Both the position numbers and the translations under genes were made by a program. Positions 8,817 through 17,365 of a stretch of DNA of 64,000 nucleotides are shown here, piece by piece. This stretch comes from Acidobacteriaceae bacterium KBS 83 (GTDB taxonomy: Bacteria; Acidobacteriota; Terriglobia; Terriglobales; Acidobacteriaceae). The notes below the pieces were generated by a model. It had not been told where the DNA came from. It saw only the letters and a list, made by a program, of their open reading frames with translations, and did no database searches. The stretch lies in the NCBI GenBank assembly GCA_000381585.1, contig KB906738.1, forward strand, positions 186,001-250,000, read 5' to 3'. The stretch's first letter is position 1. Each line of letters opens with the position of its first letter.

Positions 8817-10220
8817 TCAGACATGCGTTTCTGTTTCGGATGAAACAAGGCGACGCAAGCCGTCGAATGCGGCGTACTTGTAGGCATAACTGTAGGTGGG
8901 AGTGTTCATCGACATGTTGGCGATAGTATTCATCGTTCCTCCGCAGCGGATGACCATCTGCCCGATACCAACGATCTCCGAGGCGATGTCACCTATGCAG
9001 TGAACGCCGACCAGCCTCCGATCGGCCTTCAGAAAAATCAACTTCAAGAGGCCGCCACGTCCAGCAATGGCACCTCGCGGCGTGAGGGCGAGATCCGCGC
9101 GGCCGACTTCGTAATCGAGTTTTCTTTCACTGCACTGCGCCTCGGTCAGGCCCGCCCCGGAAACTTCCGGCATACTGTAAACCGCCGAGACGGGAGTCGG
9201 ATCCACTGTTCCCTGGAATGGAATACTGAAAGCGTGACAGATTGCCAATCGCCCTTGCTCCATCGCCGTTGAGGCCAACGTCGGCCCAAGCACGTCGCCT
9301 GCGGCATAGATCCCATCCGCAGACGTGCGGAAGCTCTGGTCGACAACGATTCGCCCGCGGGAATCCAGATCTACTCCTACGGCTTCAAGTCCGAGGCCGT
9401 CTGTGTTCGCACTACGACCAGCGGCGAAAAGCACGGTGTCTGGGAGCAGACTCTCTCCCGTCGACGCTTTCACTTGTAATCCATCGCCCTTCGCCGCAAT
9501 GCTTTCCGCGGTCGAACCGAATAGAATGCGCAGGCCCCATTTCCGAAATAGCTCCTCCATGCACGCTGACATTTCGGCGTCCATTGTCGGCATTAGGCGA
9601 GTTCCGCGATCGAGGATCGTTACTCTTGCCCCCAATACATGACAAATGGTCGCGAACTCCACACCGACAGGGCCCCCGCCCACGATGACGATGTCCTTTG
9701 GGACACGACCGCGCTGCAAGATGGTATCTGTATCGCAGACTCCTGGGATGTCGAACGAAATATTCCTTGGACGGAACGGACGGGAACCTGTCGAGATCAA
9801 GACCGCCTTCGCGCGCAGGTTGCGGTGATTCCCATCATCGTCGGACACGACGACAGAACCGCCTGGTTCGAAGCGGGCAGTCCCCTGGATGTAGTCCACT
9901 TTGTTCTTCGCAATATTCTCTGCTGTCACCTTTTGGAGCAGATCGCAAACACTTGAGGTCCGCTTGCGAATCACATCGGTGGCGATCTCAGGAGGCGCTG
10001 CCATGCGAAGCCCATACACATCGCCTTCGCAGAAGCCCCAAAAGTAAAGCGCGGCTTCACGAAGCGTCTTCGTTGGGGCACCACCGCTTGTCGTTACCGT
10101 TCCGCCTGGCCGGTATTTCTCGATGACCGCCGATCGGTAGCCAAAGAACGATGCTAGCTCCGTGGCGCTCTCTCCGGCAGGGCCCGCGCCGATGGCAATA
10201 AGATCGTAGATATCCGTCAT
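8817..10220 (-). CDS. SthA-like pyridine nucleotide-disulfide oxidoreductase lacking the redox cysteines
   Basis: FAD- and NAD(P)-binding flavoprotein closest in pattern to soluble NAD(P)+ transhydrogenase. The 467-residue product has the FAD dinucleotide fold GAGPAG at 11-16, the NAD fold GGGPVGVEFA near 183-192, the second FAD motif IYAAGDV near 308-314 and a C-terminal dimerisation domain. At the position of the usual C-x4-C disulfide the sequence is GGTVTTSGGAPTK, so both cysteines are absent; SthA itself keeps a single Cys here. It probably moves hydride between nicotinamides or to a partner acceptor. It is the second gene of the DyP cluster, 22 bp after the 186-residue protein gene. Confidence 0.82.
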   Translation of the reverse strand: MTDIYDLIAIGAGPAGESATELASFFGYRSAVIEKYRPGGTVTTSGGAPTKTLREAALYFWGFCEGDVYGLRMAAPPEIATDVIRKRTSSVCDLLQKVTAENIAKNKVDYIQGTARFEPGGSVVVSDDDGNHRNLRAKAVLISTGSRPFRPRNISFDIPGVCDTDTILQRGRVPKDIVIVGGGPVGVEFATICHVLGARVTILDRGTRLMPTMDAEMSACMEELFRKWGLRILFGSTAESIAAKGDGLQVKASTGESLLPDTVLFAAGRSANTDGLGLEAVGVDLDSRGRIVVDQSFRTSADGIYAAGDVLGPTLASTAMEQGRLAICHAFSIPFQGTVDPTPVSAVYSMPEVSGAGLTEAQCSERKLDYEVGRADLALTPRGAIAGRGGLLKLIFLKADRRLVGVHCIGDIASEIVGIGQMVIRCGGTMNTIANMSMNTPTYSYAYKYAAFDGLRRLVSSETETHV

Positions 10221-10242
10221 GGCAAGCTCGTTTCGCCGGGCC

Positions 10243-10803
10243 TTATTGCATCTGATCGAGCATTTCCCCGAAAGCCTTTTTCACCCTGAGGGCTTTCTTG
10301 ATCTCGTCAGCCGTCACAAACGGATACTCGCCATATTCCATGAAGCTGGGGCGGTGGTGGTCGCGCACAAACTTGATGAATGCCGGGATATTCGTCTTCC
10401 AGTCCTCAGGAAAGCCTTCGAGGTTCTCAAAAGTAGTTGACAAGCCGGACTTCGTGAAAAGGGCTACGGCGTCATCCGTGTACTTGTCAAAATCAGTGTC
10501 AAAGATTCCCTGGTACATGAAGTACTTCTCATCGCCAATGTCGAAGAGCACCCATTTTAGATAGTGGAGCTTCAGTGCCGCCAGGAAAAACGGGTCACCC
10601 TGTATCGCCTTTTCGATCGTGTCTGCATAGGCGCGTATTGCCGCTTCCCTGCCGGGCTTGACCTTCGCGATGATGGTGAAGCCGTAACACGCGGGTGTCC
10701 TGGGAAAGACCGGCCCGTAGTTTCCCTGTTCGAACTGGAAGTATCCCTCCTTGGGGATCGCCATCGCCTGCGGTTTGGTCCAGTCCCCTGCCTGTGACGC
10801 CAT
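10243..10803 (-). CDS. Small DyP-fold-like (dimeric alpha/beta barrel) protein
   Basis: The 186-residue product is the first gene of the DyP cluster, with a strong AGGAGG site eight bases before ATG. Residues about 38-100 (FTIIAKVKPGREAAIRAYADT, then LHYLKWVLFDIGDEKYFMYQG) look like a ferredoxin-like alpha/beta unit. Similar units occur beside or fused to DyP-type peroxidases and in dimeric alpha/beta-barrel monooxygenases. No heme ligand motif (GxxDG) is present. A role as a partner of the peroxidase, or as a small cofactor-free oxygenase, is inference from fold-like pattern and context. The gene is preceded by an 18-bp palindrome about 70 bp upstream. Confidence 0.7.
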   Translation of the reverse strand: MASQAGDWTKPQAMAIPKEGYFQFEQGNYGPVFPRTPACYGFTIIAKVKPGREAAIRAYADTIEKAIQGDPFFLAALKLHYLKWVLFDIGDEKYFMYQGIFDTDFDKYTDDAVALFTKSGLSTTFENLEGFPEDWKTNIPAFIKFVRDHHRPSFMEYGEYPFVTADEIKKALRVKKAFGEMLDQMQ

Positions 10804-10872
10804 ATCGCTGCCTCCTGCCCGGTTTGCATTGTTTGTACAACTCAGGTTATGAATTCACGATGGCGGAGGGAC

Positions 10873-10890
10873 ACTATCAATATTGATAGT
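10873..10890. promoter_or_regulatory. 18-bp perfect palindrome, probable operator of the DyP cluster
   Basis: ACTATCAATATTGATAGT is its own reverse complement over all 18 bases. It lies about 70 bp upstream of the first gene of the minus-strand cluster, in the only intergenic gap (10804-11001) between that cluster and the amidohydrolase gene. This is the expected place for a dimeric repressor or activator site. No regulator gene is adjacent. Confidence 0.55.
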
Positions 10891-11001
10891 AGTGAGTGAG
10901 TTCGGAACGCCGCTAAACACACCTGTGGACAGTATCGCTCTGGCCTCACGAAAAGATGCCGGGGCTTCCACCATGACGATTTAGCTCCCGACTTCTGCGA
11001 A

Positions 11002-12132
11002 TCAAGGCACAGCGTCAGGCGCTGCATTTCTTGCGGGCTCTTTCTGATGGGCCTCTTCCCACGCTCTGACGTTCTTTCGTGCGGAATCGAAAAGCCGCTC
11101 ATAGTTACCTTTGCGAACCGCCTCGCGCGCTCGAGGCGTAAGCGCCTTCCAGAGGGGGTCGTATTGGTAGTAGATCTTCACGTACTTATCCTGATTCGAA
11201 GGAGCAACCTCATCGGTTCCAAAGAGGAAACGGTCCGGATAGCGGTTGATCAGGTCCGCGACTATTCGTACAGTTTCCGGACTCGCCACGATGTACCGTG
11301 CAACGACATCCCAGGAGATATCGAAATAAATGTTGCGCATCGCAGGATCACTAAGAATTGATTCCAGCATCGCCACATGGCCCTTTATTGGGACGACGAC
11401 GCGACCTAACCCGCAGTGGGCCCAGATGATAGGTCCACTCGGATGACGCTTGAAAAGTGCCTCTACCTGGTCGAGATAGGCGGGTTGGGCGCCTTCCTTT
11501 GGAAAAGGCACGTCCACGTCATTGTGCATCAACACGACTAGACCTGCTTCCGCTGCAAAATCGAGGGTGCGGTCGAGCGCCGGATTGGTGAGACTGGCCG
11601 TTTCACCAGATATTTTCGAGGAGACAAATTCCTTGTGAATCGTAAACTCCCCTATACCTGAAAACACACCAGGGAATGTTCTGAGAACCCGTTTGATATG
11701 GTCTGCTGCATACATATCGGCAGGATCAAAGCCCGTGATCATCGGATCGAATCGCAAGCGTTGTTCGGGAGCAAGGGAGCGATAGGCCATCGCTATGTAA
11801 GCGTCCGTAAACGAGTAATAGTACAGAGGCGCGTCCGTTTGCAGATAGTATGTTGGAGCGAACTTGCCTGAGTTCTGAAACGACCACTGCTGCTGCAATG
11901 GGATACCGAACAGCGCAACTCTTCCCACCTTCGTGCCCATAATCTGCAGGAAATCGTTGATATCTGTCCCTTCCTGGACGTAGTTGGTCAGGTGGAAATG
12001 GACGTCATTGAATTCATATTGTCCTGTAGAGTCCGTTTGCCCTGTGAGATGGATGCCCCACGACAAGATAAGGGCAACACCCAATACAGATCTGGCTGCC
12101 CTGCAACGCCAGGATTCAGAGTCGCTTATCAT
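11002..12132 (-). CDS. Exported amidohydrolase-family (TIM-barrel) metal-dependent hydrolase
   Basis: Predicted metal-dependent hydrolase or decarboxylase of the Amidohydro_2 type. The 376-residue product starts at an ATG shortly after a G-rich site; a TTG nine codons upstream is less likely. An N-terminal hydrophobic segment (VLGVALILSWGIHL) suggests export. Metal-site motifs appear in order: DVHFHL (HxH on strand 1), GEFTIHKEF, VLMHNDVD, WAHCGLGR and FGTDEVAP (terminal Asp). The substrate is unknown. It follows the coiled-coil porin gene by about 50 bp on the same strand, suggesting the porin imports its substrate. Confidence 0.82.
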   Translation of the reverse strand: MISDSESWRCRAARSVLGVALILSWGIHLTGQTDSTGQYEFNDVHFHLTNYVQEGTDINDFLQIMGTKVGRVALFGIPLQQQWSFQNSGKFAPTYYLQTDAPLYYYSFTDAYIAMAYRSLAPEQRLRFDPMITGFDPADMYAADHIKRVLRTFPGVFSGIGEFTIHKEFVSSKISGETASLTNPALDRTLDFAAEAGLVVLMHNDVDVPFPKEGAQPAYLDQVEALFKRHPSGPIIWAHCGLGRVVVPIKGHVAMLESILSDPAMRNIYFDISWDVVARYIVASPETVRIVADLINRYPDRFLFGTDEVAPSNQDKYVKIYYQYDPLWKALTPRAREAVRKGNYERLFDSARKNVRAWEEAHQKEPARNAAPDAVP

Positions 12133-12179
12133 CGGAGAGCCCCCCAGGCATCTCGCCAAACCACTCGCTTAGAGATCGC

Positions 12180-13769
12180 TCAGAATGCCATCTCGAGAGT
12201 TGTAGAAAAGATCGGCCCTGTTCCTCCGAGGGCAAAGGGCACTGACGTGTAGCCAACAGGCGACCTATAGGTATAGAGATACTCGGTATTCCAGCGGACC
12301 ACTCTGTTCTTGTAGGGGAAGTAGTTAACACCAAACCTGTAGTCCCAGGGACGACCATAATGGCCCATGATTAAAGATCCTCCCGTGTAAAACTGCAGTG
12401 ACTTGGGTATCAGCATTGCTGAGCTCTGAATTTGAAAGCCATTGTCGAACTGGGCTGGAATGCTGGATGTATTCGTTCCTTCAAAATTGGTGAGCCAATG
12501 GAGGTAATACTCCCCCGCGAGAGAAAGACCGTGATACTTTACGCCGAAGTCATAGGCGTTCATCTTATATATTGCATCTTGGATGGTGATTCCCGGCCCA
12601 AAGAGGTTGGGCGTGAAGATGACGCTGCCGTCTGAAAGACGGAGCTGCACGTTCTCGAACTGCTCGCTGTTTGGCTGACTCTGTTTGTTCTCGTTGCTCC
12701 GCGTGTAGTGAACCGCAAACCGCGTGGCCAGTTTCTCATGCCACTCAAAGTCGCCGAAGCCCATGCCAAATTCGCCTGTAGTAGGCATCCAGACAAGTGC
12801 CGAGGCAACGGTACTGAAATTGTTCGGCAGCTGAGCTGCACTGACGCCCAATGTACTAAGGTTGTTACCCACCATGACCTGGTATGTCAGGTCCTTCCCG
12901 AGCGCGCCACTCGCCTTCACGCCCGAGGTGTATGAGGGACGGAAGTATTCGTCAGCTATGTGCCTGCTATCGACGTTCAGCCAGAACGGGAAATTGCCCT
13001 CCACGCTTCTTGTGCCAGGCAAAGAATAGATTCCAGCTCCTACGATGAAGGAGTCCTTGAATTTGTAATTCAGATTTCCAGCGAGTACCACCTGAGCACC
13101 AAGGCCCTGGTTTGCGTTCGAGGTCCAAGCATAAAGAAAGTAGCGGAACCTGGGATCAAACATCCATCCGAGGAATTTAATCTGCAGTTTGTTAAGCTGG
13201 AAGTCCTGACGCTGCTGGAGCTTGGTTGTAACACCAAATGCATTCGTGTAATACGGTTCCAGGCCTTTCTGGTTCAGATAACGGGCATACGTGTAGATGC
13301 TGATATTTAGGTCGCCATACTCCGTGTTGGCAACCTTATATCCAAAATTAGGGGTATAGGTGCCCCAGGTTCTCCGTTGCTCCTGTTCCGCAGTGGAGTG
13401 CGCCGGCGCCCCCGATGCTCCGCTGCCTTCGGCCGCCACTGGCATCGCACTGGAACTCGACGTGAATCGCGTCTCTTTCAAGACGGCCTGTTGAAGCTGT
13501 ACGGCGGTTGTTTCTCCAGCTTGCTCGGCAAGCGTCTGCCGTAGCGATCCAATTACATTCATCAAATCCTGATTCTGCTTTTCAAGCCGCCCGTTCTGCT
13601 GCACGAGCAGGTCGATCTGCTTCAATAGCTCAGAAGCATTCTGCGAAGTGAGGACCGCCTTATTCTCGCCAGTGGTTGTGGTTTGCGCATTCGTCAACTC
13701 GAAGTATCCGCCGCTGAAAAGCAGCATGAGGACAACACGCTGCGCTACTTTGCCCATACCCCAATTCAC
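12180..13769 (-). CDS. Outer-membrane porin with N-terminal coiled coil
   Basis: The 529-residue product has a signal peptide ending TNAQ near residue 29. A coiled-coil stretch (about 45-85, LLKQIDLLVQQNGRLEKQNQ) follows, then a Ser/Ala-rich linker and a long beta-barrel region ending in the aromatic STTLEMAF typical of outer-membrane proteins. The arrangement resembles phosphate-selective/OprO-type porins and acidobacterial porins with a trimerising periplasmic helix. Repeated aromatic strand patterns (FRYFLYAWTSNANQG, YYLHWLTNF, WNTEYLYTYRSP) support a barrel. It precedes the amidohydrolase gene in the same direction. Substrate selectivity cannot be inferred. Confidence 0.82.
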   Translation of the reverse strand: MNWGMGKVAQRVVLMLLFSGGYFELTNAQTTTTGENKAVLTSQNASELLKQIDLLVQQNGRLEKQNQDLMNVIGSLRQTLAEQAGETTAVQLQQAVLKETRFTSSSSAMPVAAEGSGASGAPAHSTAEQEQRRTWGTYTPNFGYKVANTEYGDLNISIYTYARYLNQKGLEPYYTNAFGVTTKLQQRQDFQLNKLQIKFLGWMFDPRFRYFLYAWTSNANQGLGAQVVLAGNLNYKFKDSFIVGAGIYSLPGTRSVEGNFPFWLNVDSRHIADEYFRPSYTSGVKASGALGKDLTYQVMVGNNLSTLGVSAAQLPNNFSTVASALVWMPTTGEFGMGFGDFEWHEKLATRFAVHYTRSNENKQSQPNSEQFENVQLRLSDGSVIFTPNLFGPGITIQDAIYKMNAYDFGVKYHGLSLAGEYYLHWLTNFEGTNTSSIPAQFDNGFQIQSSAMLIPKSLQFYTGGSLIMGHYGRPWDYRFGVNYFPYKNRVVRWNTEYLYTYRSPVGYTSVPFALGGTGPIFSTTLEMAF

Positions 13770-13869
13770 AAGATGACCCCCCAGCGTGACGTAACTTCAA
13801 CGTAGAGCTAGAACGTGACGACGACACACACCTAACCCCTCGATACCTCTCTACAACGTCGCACTCGTC

Positions 13870-14925
13870 TCATTTGAATCCAACTGAGCTCGGTGAAAAG
13901 AGGTTGTAATTCAGCTTCTCTGAGACATAGTCGATCACTTTCTGGGCCTTCACACTGTTTCCTGCCTCATCGAGAGGAGGTGCGAAGACTGCGATGGCGC
14001 CTTTTCCAGGCACAATGGACAGGATGCCGCCACCAACTCCGCTCTTGGAGGGCAAACCTACATGCCACGCCCAACCACCCGAGCCGTCATAGAGGCCGGC
14101 CATGGCCATCGTGCTGAGGATATGAGGAATGTCTTCAGGACTGATCACCTGCTCGCCGGTCGCCGGATTCTTCCCATTGTTCGCCAGGGTTGCGCCCATA
14201 CGAGCAAGCTGCAAAGCATTCACACCCACGGAGCACTGCTTCGTATAGATGTCCACTGATTCAAACGGATCGGCATAGATGCGATCGTATTTCGCCAGTA
14301 GATAGGAGAGCGCCTTGTTCCCTGTGTTTGTCGCCGCCTCTGACTTGTAGACCTCATCGATGAGCGACAACTTCTCTCCTGCTGCTTTGCTGTAAAAATC
14401 CAGGATCTTATTCCACTTTTCTGTCTCGTCCTTCCCTGAAATCAGACTTGTAGTCGCAATCGCTCCTGCGTTGACGAAGGGATTGCCGCTGTGCGTAGTC
14501 ATATCCACCACCGCAATCGGCGAATTAAACGGCCTGCCGGTCGGTTCTGATCCAACCTTGTCAAAGACCTTGTCCGCACCGAGTTCCTTCATCGCAAGGG
14601 CCAGAGTGAATACTTTGGAGATCGACTGAATGGAGAACGAGTAGTTCACATCTCCCATCGTGAGGGAGTCATTGTTCGTGGTAACGATTGCGATTCCGAA
14701 TAACTTGGAATCTACCTGGGCGAGATATGGAATATAGTCGGCGTTCTTGCCGCCGGTGTCGCTGCGGAACTTCTCGTATGCTTCGCGAACCGCGGCTTGC
14801 ACCTGTTCTTTCTTGGGCGCAACCGGACTCACCGATCCAGTTTGCGCCGTAAGTACAGGCGGAGTAGCGGTTGCAATGAATGCAAGTGCCGCTAAAAGTG
14901 CTGGAGTGATTCGCTTTGCAAACAT
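13870..14925 (-). CDS. glsA: Periplasmic glutaminase A
   Basis: Hydrolyses L-glutamine to glutamate and ammonia. The 351-residue product is about 40 residues longer than cytosolic glutaminases because it has a signal peptide (about 1-27, ending LTAQ). The serine-dependent beta-lactamase-like fold is shown by S101-I-S-K104 (SxxK), followed by the conserved NSPIAVVDMTTHSGNPFVNAGAI region (asparagine and NAGAI signature) and the GSGGWAW and GVGGGI loops near the C-terminus. Export suggests scavenging of external glutamine, which fits its place between two porin genes. Confidence 0.94.
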   Translation of the reverse strand: MFAKRITPALLAALAFIATATPPVLTAQTGSVSPVAPKKEQVQAAVREAYEKFRSDTGGKNADYIPYLAQVDSKLFGIAIVTTNNDSLTMGDVNYSFSIQSISKVFTLALAMKELGADKVFDKVGSEPTGRPFNSPIAVVDMTTHSGNPFVNAGAIATTSLISGKDETEKWNKILDFYSKAAGEKLSLIDEVYKSEAATNTGNKALSYLLAKYDRIYADPFESVDIYTKQCSVGVNALQLARMGATLANNGKNPATGEQVISPEDIPHILSTMAMAGLYDGSGGWAWHVGLPSKSGVGGGILSIVPGKGAIAVFAPPLDEAGNSVKAQKVIDYVSEKLNYNLFSPSSVGFK

Positions 14926-14988
14926 GGGTGAAGCTCCTTTTCATATGCGGTTGCCGAATAGCCCGGGTACTGCCGCGCCCTTCGTCTG

Positions 14989-16548
14989 CTAATAGACAAG
15001 GGTCTTTGAGAAGTTGTATCTGGCCGAGAACTGGATCTTGTAGTCGTTATAGTTCCAGCCGTCGTTGAAATTCACGCGCCGGCCAAACTGAAACTCGCCG
15101 CCCATCATGACGTTCTTCCATGGGTAATAGAGCAAATTCGTCAATGCGTAATCCCCCTGATGGAAAGCTGACGGAAGCTGCGCATCTGAGTTCGAAATGT
15201 TTTCGAAGGAATAGCCGATAGTGCTGCTGAAGCGTTCGCTCCATGTATGGTCAACGAATGCGACGACTCCAAGGACCGGCAAGGGCACTCCCACGATCGG
15301 CTTGCGGGGATTGCTGAAGTTATTCTTGATGCCCACATCAACCGGTGCATCGTTCATATAGTTCTCTATACCGTGTCCATAGACAAACTGGAATCGCCCG
15401 GTATCCTTCTTGGTGAACTTGAGGTTCGAACTCACGTTGATTCCCCAGCCGTATACCGTGTCACCCAGATCGCGCGTTGGTGTCTTATTCAGATCCTCCC
15501 AGCTGATCTTCCTGAATATGGCCGCTCCTTCGATGTAGCCCCACTTTCTGGCAAGGCGGCCTTCCATGGAGAGGTCCGGCAGAGTGAACTCGGGCTTTAC
15601 TCCCTGGAGCTCAATACGGCCTGAATAGGTTCCCTGATCCGCACTGGCACCCGGTTTCTCGGCCGCAAAGGTCAAGCGGCTGTCGCCCTTGATCGGCATC
15701 CAGCGGAACTGCACATTACGGAAGAAGACCATTCCGTTAGGTCCCCAGTACTCAATCGAGTTGGGAAACACATCGATATCCATGAATGGGCTCCAGGTCT
15801 GGCCGGCTCCAAATTTTCCCAGTTCTCCATAGGCTTGACGAAGACGAAAGGTCGTCTGACCCGCATCCACACCTGTACCAAACAGTTCGAACTCAAACCA
15901 TGTCTTCAAATCGCCCAGCGAGGTGGGATTGGATGTCTTGACCCCAAAACGTGTCTGGCGAACGCTAAAAAAGACGTTGCCGCTAGGCGCGAACTCGTTT
16001 TCGAAAGCGGGCAGTTTCGTGGGACGCATGACGTCGAACCAGTCGGGATCAATCTGACCGAAGTTATACCCCGAGTCGAGCATGATGAAACCGTAGATAT
16101 CAAAGGTGCCTTTCTTCTCTTTCGGCAACTCTACCTCTTCTTCTGCTGCTCGTGTTTCTTGCGTAACAACGTTGACGGTCGGGGCTGATTGCTGTGTCTC
16201 AAAAGTGGTCGGCCGATCAATCGTGCGCCGGATCGAAACCTGCTCCAGCTGCTTCGTCTCTTGGTCGCTCGGCGATGGGACATTTCCTTCACTGGGCTGG
16301 CGGTTGGCTGGCGGAAGCTCAGCGGGTTTATTTGTCTGCTGGGCCTTTGTCTGCTGGGTGTTTATCTGCTGCTTCAGTTCGCGAATTTCGTTTTCAAGCG
16401 CATCTAACCTCCTTTGCATCTGTTGTGAATCAGGCGTCTGCGGAGTGTGATCCTGCGCCCAAGCCGGCGCTGTTAACAGTGCTGGGAGGATTAGACCCAT
16501 GATCAAGAGCAATCCTCGGCGACAGATCTGCGACTCAATGAGTGTCAT
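14989..16548 (-). CDS. DcaP-like trimeric outer-membrane porin
   Basis: The 519-residue product is taken from an internal ATG (MTLIESQ), because the signal peptide starts there (LLLIMGLILPALLTAPAWAQ) and the 38 upstream codons carry no export features. A coiled coil (DALENEIRELKQQIN) and a Gln/Pro/Thr-rich linker precede a beta-barrel with the DcaP-type segment FDIYGFIMLDSGYNF. Later come WFEFELFG, GQTWSPFMDID and a C-terminal aromatic SKTLVY. DcaP porins admit dicarboxylates and similar small anions. It is separated from the glutaminase gene by 63 bp on the same strand. Confidence 0.85.
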   Translation of the reverse strand: MTLIESQICRRGLLLIMGLILPALLTAPAWAQDHTPQTPDSQQMQRRLDALENEIRELKQQINTQQTKAQQTNKPAELPPANRQPSEGNVPSPSDQETKQLEQVSIRRTIDRPTTFETQQSAPTVNVVTQETRAAEEEVELPKEKKGTFDIYGFIMLDSGYNFGQIDPDWFDVMRPTKLPAFENEFAPSGNVFFSVRQTRFGVKTSNPTSLGDLKTWFEFELFGTGVDAGQTTFRLRQAYGELGKFGAGQTWSPFMDIDVFPNSIEYWGPNGMVFFRNVQFRWMPIKGDSRLTFAAEKPGASADQGTYSGRIELQGVKPEFTLPDLSMEGRLARKWGYIEGAAIFRKISWEDLNKTPTRDLGDTVYGWGINVSSNLKFTKKDTGRFQFVYGHGIENYMNDAPVDVGIKNNFSNPRKPIVGVPLPVLGVVAFVDHTWSERFSSTIGYSFENISNSDAQLPSAFHQGDYALTNLLYYPWKNVMMGGEFQFGRRVNFNDGWNYNDYKIQFSARYNFSKTLVY

Positions 16549-17365
16549 AACAATCTCTGCTTTCCCAGTTCGCGTATGAGGATGAGTGCGAGCCGCCGTA
16601 GGTCTAAGTCCCAGCATGAGTTCTCGAGAAATAGCCAAAGCGCGCAGCACTGTACTAATCACCGGTCATCAATCGGACCGACTCGTAGCTACGCCGTATA
16701 AGACGACAGCATTCTGGCGCGGGACAACTAGCAGAATTGATAGCGGTATGGTCGTCGCTGAGTTTTCAGATCGCTGTTAGGAGCTTAGGTTCTGAAATGT
16801 GCATTTTGCCTTCGCGCTCGATCTGTTCTGCCTCCCGCGCCATGAAAGACTCGTGACACGCGCAGAAGAATGTTGGCAAGAACTAGGACACGAGGGCTGC
16901 CGCTTGAACAAGCAGCAAACCCCGAGACGCTCCAGAGAACTCTAGCGGAGCGCCGCAGGGTGCCAGCGCTTCTGCGAGCGAAGCAGCCATGTCCACGCGA
17001 TCGCAGCTGAGTCAGCTGTAAATCTCGTTCCATTCTCAATCTCAACCTCCTTGATATTTGGTCTGCCAGCCATCCGGGCCGTTCAGCCTGGTGTGCCTGC
17101 GGTTGGCGCGTTTGTGGACTCTATCGCGCTTCTGTGGGCTGAGATCATCGTTGGAGTGTCTGCCATCATCATGCTAATTCTGCGCCGCGCCTGAGCCATT
17201 CCTGGACAATCCACATTCGAGAGCGTGATGGCTGGATGAGGCTGACAGATAAGGTGGCTGTCCAAATAGGCCAAATCACTCAAGTGGTTGGGAATAAACC
17301 CTACCCTACTATCAGTTTTGCCAGTTACTAAACTCCTGGAACCAGATGACAATATCGCATTGTGA
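16549..17365. other. Intergenic region with one gene remnant
   Basis: About 800 bp without an intact gene. The part up to about 17020 shows short frames with no recognisable protein and no ribosome-binding site. The right part holds the remnant listed at 17029-17193. Sequence just before 17366 contains AT-rich tracts that may serve the sortase operon, but no confident promoter was picked. Confidence 0.5.
17029..17193 (+). pseudogene. C-terminal remnant of a DUF4436-like membrane protein
   Basis: One plus-strand frame reads, without a start codon, a hydrophobic segment, then LPAIRAVQPGVPAVGAF, then LLWAEIIVGVSAIIMLILRR and a stop at 17191-17193. This order (helix, PAxRxxQPGxPxxG loop, LWAE helix, basic end) is the C-terminus I associate with DUF4436 proteins. 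No upstream part of the family is seen in that frame, so this is probably a deletion remnant. The assignment is from memory of the family pattern. Confidence 0.4.

Noticed and set aside
16785-17045. 86-codon minus-strand frame between the porin and sortase genes
   Set aside because: Arg/Ser-rich composition without a ribosome site or recognisable pattern.
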